Assembly: GCA_021432635.1 (NCBI GenBank)
Contig: MU270051.1
Coordinates: forward strand, 124,001 to 188,000
Direction: 5' to 3'
Length of the DNA: 64,000 nt
Origin: Thozetella sp. PMI_491
Taxonomy: Eukaryota; Ascomycota; Sordariomycetes; Chaetosphaeriales; Chaetosphaeriaceae
In this document: positions 59,073 to 64,000 of the stretch, piece by piece
Position numbering within the stretch: position 1 is the stretch's first letter
How the letters are laid out: the number at the start of each line of letters is the position of its first letter
Translations under genes and position numbers: made by a program
Notes under the pieces: model-generated
Seen by the model: only the letters and a program-made list of their open reading frames with translations
Database searches by the model: none
Told to the model about the DNA's origin: nothing

Positions 59073-60385
59073 TTAGAAAGCGGGCTTGGCATTCTTGAGA
59101 AGCATCTCGAAGTAGGCCTGGTTCCAGGTACCGGCCTCGGGAGCAGGCTTGTAGGCATCGTCCTTGCCGCAGAAGCTGTCGTAACGGTTAGCGCTGCTGT
59201 CGCTAGTGCCGTCGGACTCGCCACCGGGCTTGATCCAGACGAAGGCGTCAGCCAGGTCGGAGCCAGTGCTGCTGGTCGGGCGGACGCCAAAGCCGGCGCC
59301 GTTGACGTTGCACCAGTCACCCCACTCCTTGCGGAGACCAGTGACGGCGTTACGGCCGGTGTCGATGATGGCATGGTTGGGCATGCCGGCACTCTTGAGG
59401 AGAGGCGCGAACGTCGTGACGTAGGTCTTCTCGTTCTGGCACTTGTTGTACTTGGCGTCCGAGGCCGAGGCGAACTCGCCGGGGCTCTGGTCCCTGTCGA
59501 CCGGTCAGCTTCTTTTTGGCCCATCACTCGCACATGGGGGGGATGGGAAGTCCTACCAAGAGTTCCAACCAGCGGTGTTGGTGGCCCAACCGCGAAGCTG
59601 CTTGGGGCTGCCGCCGGCCTTGAAGGCCTTGGCGAGTTCCTGCGCACCCGGCTTAAGGTTGGCGTCCCAGCCGAGCCAGCCACCGTGACCGGCATCCAGG
59701 TACATGATGACATTGGGAAGGTTGAGGCTCTTGATAGCGTAGGCGACACCGTCGCGGTAGCCGCTGGCCGAGTTCTTGCACGCGTCCTTGTCCGCGTTGG
59801 TAACCAGGTTGGGCAGGGAATCGGGCTCGATGACGAGAGCGAAAGCCACGGTCGAGTACTGCTTGATGAGCTTGACAATGGCTGCACGGAAGGTTAGTAG
59901 CCATTTCCCGAGAGGTAGGAATCGCGTCTCGGGGTGGACTTACGGTCGATGTAGTCGCTCTTGTACTTGCTCAGCTCGCCAACCTTCAGCTCGCCGTTAG
60001 AGGCCTTGGCAGCGCAATCACGGCCGGGCAGATCGTAGATGACGAGACCGAGGATGTGATCGCAAGGCACGTCCGAGACGGCCGGCTCAATCTTCTTGAT
60101 GTTCTCGATGGTGTCGATCCACAGGAAGCTGCCGACGTCCGCGACCTTGGCGGCCGAGGCGGCCAAGCTCGAGTCCGAGATGGCGGCGACGGCAGCGGTG
60201 ACTTCATCACGGTAGAACTTGTTGGCGTGCAGGGTGTACTTGGCGAAGGGGTTGGAGCTGGGGTCGAGAGTGACAGCAGACGAGCAGCCAGGGGCGGCCT
60301 GGGTCGCCGGCTCCTTCTCTGTCGGAGAAGGGGCAGCGGTGACCGTGGCGGCGAAGGCCAGCACGGCGGACTGCGTGAACTTCAT
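59073..60385 (-). CDS. cel6: Secreted GH6 cellobiohydrolase-like enzyme without CBM
   Basis: Three exons on the minus strand: 59944-60385, 59557-59881, 59073-59493 (395 aa). The introns are GTAAGT...GTGCAG and GTAGGA...GACAG. GH6 enzymes cleave cellulose from the non-reducing end with inversion. Visible: signal peptide (about 1-18); then directly the catalytic domain with no CBM1 or Ser/Thr linker; YDLPGRDCAAKASNGE with Asp123 (equivalent to T. reesei Cel6A Asp175); VIEPDSLPNLVTN with the acid Asp168 (equivalent to Asp221); YLDAGHGGWLGW; and the C-terminal FVWIKPGGESDG. Spacing between the two Asp (45 residues) agrees with Cel6A. The loops over the active-site tunnel appear present, suggesting a cellobiohydrolase rather than an open-cleft endoglucanase (inference). 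Confidence 0.95.
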
Positions 60386-60475
60386 GTTTGATAAACACGA
60401 AATCCACGTGGGTAGAGAGGTGGTGAGCTGGTCGGGGACTCTTCTGACTCGGCGAGGGAGGGAGGGCGAGCCAAG

Positions 60476-60482
60476 CTTTATA
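60476..60482 (-). promoter_or_regulatory. TATA box of the GH6 gene
   Basis: TATAAAG on the minus strand, about 90-97 bp upstream of the ATG at 60385, a normal distance for an inducible fungal cellulase promoter. Confidence 0.6.
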
Positions 60483-60877
60483 CCGGGGACGGCGATGGCC
60501 TTCTAGCCTCTCGCTTCGAGCTGTTTTCCTCCTTGTACCTCCCCCCCGGTATCTCCATCCCATCGGATGGGGCAGAATAAGACCGACCGGCCCCAATTCC
60601 AGAAAGGCCCGTGGTATTGCTGGGAGAGGCGCGCAATCAGGAAGAAAGGCCCGTCGTTCGCGACACCTCTCGGCTTGGATCCTCCGAGCATCTCTCGAGC
60701 CGCCGCCAAGGGTCGTTTCTGCCTGCACATGAGATGCGGGGCAGGGAGTAGATGCCGTGATTGTCGAGAGGCCAGCGCACGATCCCATCTCCTCCCATAT
60801 GGGGCTTCATTTGCGGCCAGTCGAGGGCCGCCGAGCCGAGCCTGGATTGGCCGCTGTTTGGCGACCAGAGTGTGGGG
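60483..60877. promoter_or_regulatory. Candidate CreA/CRE1 carbon-repressor sites in the GH6 promoter
   Basis: Matches to the SYGGRG consensus at 60483-60488 (plus strand, next to the TATA box), 60544-60549 (minus), 60736-60741 (plus) and 60872-60877 (plus). The motif is short, so single hits mean little; the clustering in one promoter fits carbon-catabolite repression. No GGCTAA (Xyr1) site was seen. Confidence 0.35.
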
Positions 60878-62530
60878 AAAGGGAAGTGAGCTTCTCCTGT
60901 CAATCAATGTCTATGAGCCATTCGACTTCTTAATATCATGCACACCACTTTTGCCTTGTGGCTGCTTCCGCTCTCCGCCCTAGACATGGGCTATGTTCCT
61001 TGCAGGTACTATGGCAGGACAAGGCAGTGGGGAAGCTTAGGTATTGGAGAGGGTCCCAGCAGCTGGCCATGGGGCAGGGAACTTGTTGGAGAAATGCAGC
61101 TACGCGCCGGAGAAGCGTGCGGAGAGGCCGCAAGGGACAGCTTCGTCGCTGGCTTGAGCAGGGTGCGCCAAGGAGCCATCCCGCCGTCCTGCCGCCGTCA
61201 TTTCTGTTAGCGGGACGGACAGGGACTTGAAGAGCTGGTAAATAGCTCTACGAGAGGTACGGACACAGTACATACGTACTGGTAGAAAGTCTGGAGGCAG
61301 CTAAGTAAGGAAATGCCGACACGCGGATCCGAGCTACGGACTCTGCCAGACCTTGTCCTCTTGGAAGTCGAGCCGCAAGGACCCCACGATGACTTCTGGC
61401 ATTTCTCACGTGGAGTGGACTTGTTTATTATTTGTGCGGGGTCCCCAGAAACTCCAGCAGTTGGGCATACGATGTGACACCGTATCGTGTTAGCGAGGTA
61501 CGCTCGGCTTCTTCTCGAAGTCCAGCCGCGGCCCTCAAAGGGGTTCGAGAGCGTCTGCAACGGCAGATCTCCAGCTCTTGTCTGCCACTATCTGAAACGG
61601 AGACATTGAGCAAATATTTGCAGTTCTATAATACGACAAATAAGCCGGCCACCTTTAGCCGGCACGGCGGCCCAGGTCGACGGGAGAGAAGGCCTGTTGT
61701 TCGCCCTGACGCTCCACTTGGCTACTTCGCTGCCGAGTCGGCTAAAGACTCGGCCTCACTCTCGGCTGTCTACTGTTCGCCGGCACGGAGCGAGGAACCT
61801 ACACGAACAAACTGGGCAAACCAGTAACTCGAGCCAAGCAAAGAGCAGGACAGGGACCATGTGATTCCTCATTGGTTTGTAGATGTCACATATGCCTAGA
61901 CGCTTTTCGACGCCGCTGATGACTAATCAAAGGGGGAAAGTAAACATGACACTTGGGAATACTAAGACTACAGGAATAGGACTGCCTCGTCTTATTGCTA
62001 GTCCTGGAAGTAGATGCACAGAAAGCGGGAAATCATGTCGATGAAGAACCCTCGCAGATTCTACGCTTCGTTTGTAATACCCGACTGCGTTCTCCGCTCA
62101 TATCTGCAACGAGATTTAGACTGGAACCGCGATATGAGGATGGGAATTGCTCGGGTCATGCGTAAACTACACTAGATTGAGGGCAAGGAACTTTGGTCTT
62201 GTGCAAGTAGGATTTTGATTTCGAGGCCGTCCAATAGCTGGAGACCCCATTGTATATATGTTCAAAGCAGACAGAGCCGGGTACCAGAAAACTAGGTTAC
62301 CTTGTCGGGAGACCGTACCCAGCGACTCAAACATGTTCCCTTTCCCGTCTTTGTAAATTTTTGGCACCATTCGCCCGATCTAATGGTACAAGCAGCTGCA
62401 TGGTCCGAGGTATGCCTCTAGATGTGGCATCAGAAATTGGCCATGGCAGGCAGGGAGGCGCTAGAACCATCTGCGAGGCCGAGTCCAGCAGGATTCTCTC
62501 TCCAGAGAGAATTCTTCACTGGGCATCAGC

Positions 62531-63709
62531 TCAGACAAAAGGCGGCAGCGAGAAAGGGTAGCCGCCGTTCTTTACCCGGAAGATGCTCAGGAGGAAGCTG
62601 TACATAAAGAAGAGGGCACCGGCCCAGACCAGGACCAGGATGCCTTGCGTCTTGGGCTCGGCGATGCGGGGAACCTTGACGGCGAGGGAGATGATCGCGA
62701 ACGAAAGGAAGCCATCTTGTCGATGTTAACAGAGACACAGAGGGCAGCGGGGGCAGCAGGACGCGAACTTACAAATGGCAGCGATCAATTGCGTCTCCAT
62801 GCCATACTGGTTCTGGAACCCACCAGCGAAGTAGCTGACTCCTCCGCGGCCATCACCCGCAACGTACGGCACCTTGCGGATGTGGTTGAACATGTGGCCG
62901 CTGATGAAAAGCAGGATGGCAATCAGACTGCCTGCTGCCCAGATATTGCGGTTCTGAATGATGGGCAAGACATAAGGCCAGGCGACGAAGATAGCGGTGG
63001 CACCACCAGAGAGGATGGTAAGGCTGGTAAACCACTTGAGCCAATCGATAGGCCGCTTGACGGGCGGATGGGGACGACCAGGGAGGTGGCGGGTGAACCA
63101 GGAGTGAACCTGCTCGGCGGTTTGCGGCCTGATGCATTATTAGCGGCCTTGTTCCTTTTCCACTCAAGAGGAAGGGGGGGGAGGGGGGTCAATGATTACC
63201 CATTCGTGAAGTCATAGCGGATTGGCTCGGGCGAGGAGACAGCGTGCGGGCCAGTGGTAGGGTTGAAGAACAAGAGGACGGGCGCGGTTTGGAGGTTGAG
63301 CTATCGCTGTTAGCAAGGAGGCGTCCTGACGCATTTCGACTAAGGCCGGGCTACTTACCGACATGAAGATGTCCCTACCATCGGCAAAGTCCAGAGTACC
63401 GAAGACGAGACGCGAATCCCCAGTCTTATCACCCTTTATCCAGCTGCGGGAGAGCAGATCCCACTCGGGCTGGAACTCGTTGCAGAGCACGCAGCCATAG
63501 CGGCTCTCGAGCGCTGTGAGAAGGACGGCGACGCTGTAGTTGCGCGGCGAGGCGGTCAGCGACTTGTAGGAGCTGTCGTCAAGCTTGACTGGCGTCGAGG
63601 AGAGAGATTTGGTATGGAATTCCTGGAATCGGTCCCCAGTTGGCTTCTTGGCGGCGAACGAGCCGGCAGCGAAGAGGGTAGCCGAAAGAAAGGCGGGCAG
63701 CCAGCGCAT
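62531..63709 (-). CDS. OST3: Oligosaccharyltransferase subunit Ost3/Ost6
   Basis: Four exons on the minus strand: 63359-63709, 63200-63300, 62773-63128, 62531-62715 (330 aa). The junctions rebuild DIFMS/LNLQTAPVLLFF, DFTNG/PQTAEQVHSW and LIAAI/YGFLSFAIISL. Ost3/6 is an ER subunit with oxidoreductase activity that aids N-glycosylation of Cys-containing sites. Visible: signal peptide (1-20), a lumenal thioredoxin fold with the CVLC redox motif (residues 73-76), and a conserved TAPVLLFFNPTTG. Four membrane spans follow (about 178-200, 205-225, 262-285, 292-315), in line with the family. The last intron uses an AAG acceptor. The length is normal. Confidence 0.94.
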
Positions 63710-64000
63710 CGTGAAAGAAAAAAAATTGCACTGAAGACGAGATGGAATATGTGCGAAAGGAAAGGAGCGAACGGCGGTTGCTGCTGCTGTTCGCGGGACT
63801 AATTGCGAGCTAGAAACGCTCTTGACATCAATCAATGGCAGTTGTCGCAAGCTCCCGAACTGGCTACGAAGCTCCAGGGCCGACGTCAAATGTGTCCTCA
63901 ATCGAGCTCCCAGATGTCCAGAGACCCACTGGATCTAACGTCCGAACTTCAGCCGACGACGAAGCGAAGCAGAACCTTTAGGACGCAAAAGGTTTGTGTT
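63710..64000. other. Promoter region of OST3 and right edge
   Basis: Upstream of the minus-strand OST3 gene. It may be a divergent promoter if the plus-strand frame at 63914 is a true gene start. Confidence 0.4.
63914..64000 (+). CDS. Possible start of a divergent gene, cut by the window edge
   Basis: From the ATG at 63914 the frame is open to the window end and reads MSRDPLDLTSELQPTTKRSR and on, with an AAG/GTTTGT donor-like site at 63993. An in-phase upstream ATG at 63890 is also possible. The polar, protein-like composition and the position about 200 bp from the OST3 start make a divergent gene plausible. Too short to name. Confidence 0.3.
   Translation, partial: MSRDPLDLTSELQPTTKRSRTFRTQKVCV

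Larger units (their letters stand above)
60386..62530. other. Intergenic: GH6 promoter and OST3 3' flank
   Basis: 2.1 kb between two minus-strand genes. It contains the GH6 promoter elements listed separately. No coding frame is supported. Confidence 0.5.

Overview
The window is nuclear DNA from a filamentous ascomycete, most likely a Sordariomycete and possibly a member of the Sordariales/Chaetomiaceae. The evidence is the GC-rich sequence, short spliceosomal introns (about 50-200 nt, GTRNGT donors, CTRAC-like branch sites), Zn2Cys6 transcription factors, a secreted GH6 cellulase and typical fungal housekeeping genes. All gene models below were spliced by hand: exon phases were checked and protein families recognised by eye, with no database search. 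I find 17 well-supported protein-coding genes, plus the possible start of one more at the right edge. I see no tRNA, rRNA, CRISPR array or intact transposon.

Layout. 0.4-20 kb is a gene-dense housekeeping block: mitoribosomal protein mS35 (+), a tail-anchored fatty-aldehyde dehydrogenase (+), mitochondrial malonyl-CoA:ACP transacylase (-), exosome subunit Rrp4 (+), a TRAPPC2L/Tca17 sedlin-type protein (+), a GT90/CAP10 glycosyltransferase (-), mitochondrial AAA ATPase Afg1 (-) and nucleoporin Nup133 (+). A 3.9-kb non-coding stretch then leads into a palmitoylation-tailed casein kinase I (+). Next comes a divergent pair, a p24-alpha cargo receptor (-) and the SWR1/NuA4 subunit Swc4 (+). A 10-kb gene desert (29.8-39.75 kb) contains one assembly gap (147 N).

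From 39.75 to 55 kb the window holds three Zn2Cys6 regulators: a zinc-cluster/hexapeptide-acetyltransferase fusion (+), a conventional zinc-cluster factor (-) and a factor with two tandem zinc clusters (-). Between the last two lie the AP-3 mu subunit (-) and a small two-helix DUF4536-type membrane protein (+). After a 4-kb repeat-rich interval come a secreted GH6 cellobiohydrolase-like enzyme without a cellulose-binding module (-) and the oligosaccharyltransferase subunit Ost3/Ost6 (-).

Themes. Several left-hand products are mitochondrial (mS35, Mct1, Afg1). Several others serve the secretory/endomembrane system (Tca17, GT90, p24, AP-3 mu, CK1, Ost3). No operon-like logic is expected. The genes most worth a second look are the zinc-cluster/acetyltransferase fusion, in which the position of the usual acetyltransferase catalytic His appears to be Cys, and the tandem double zinc-cluster factor.
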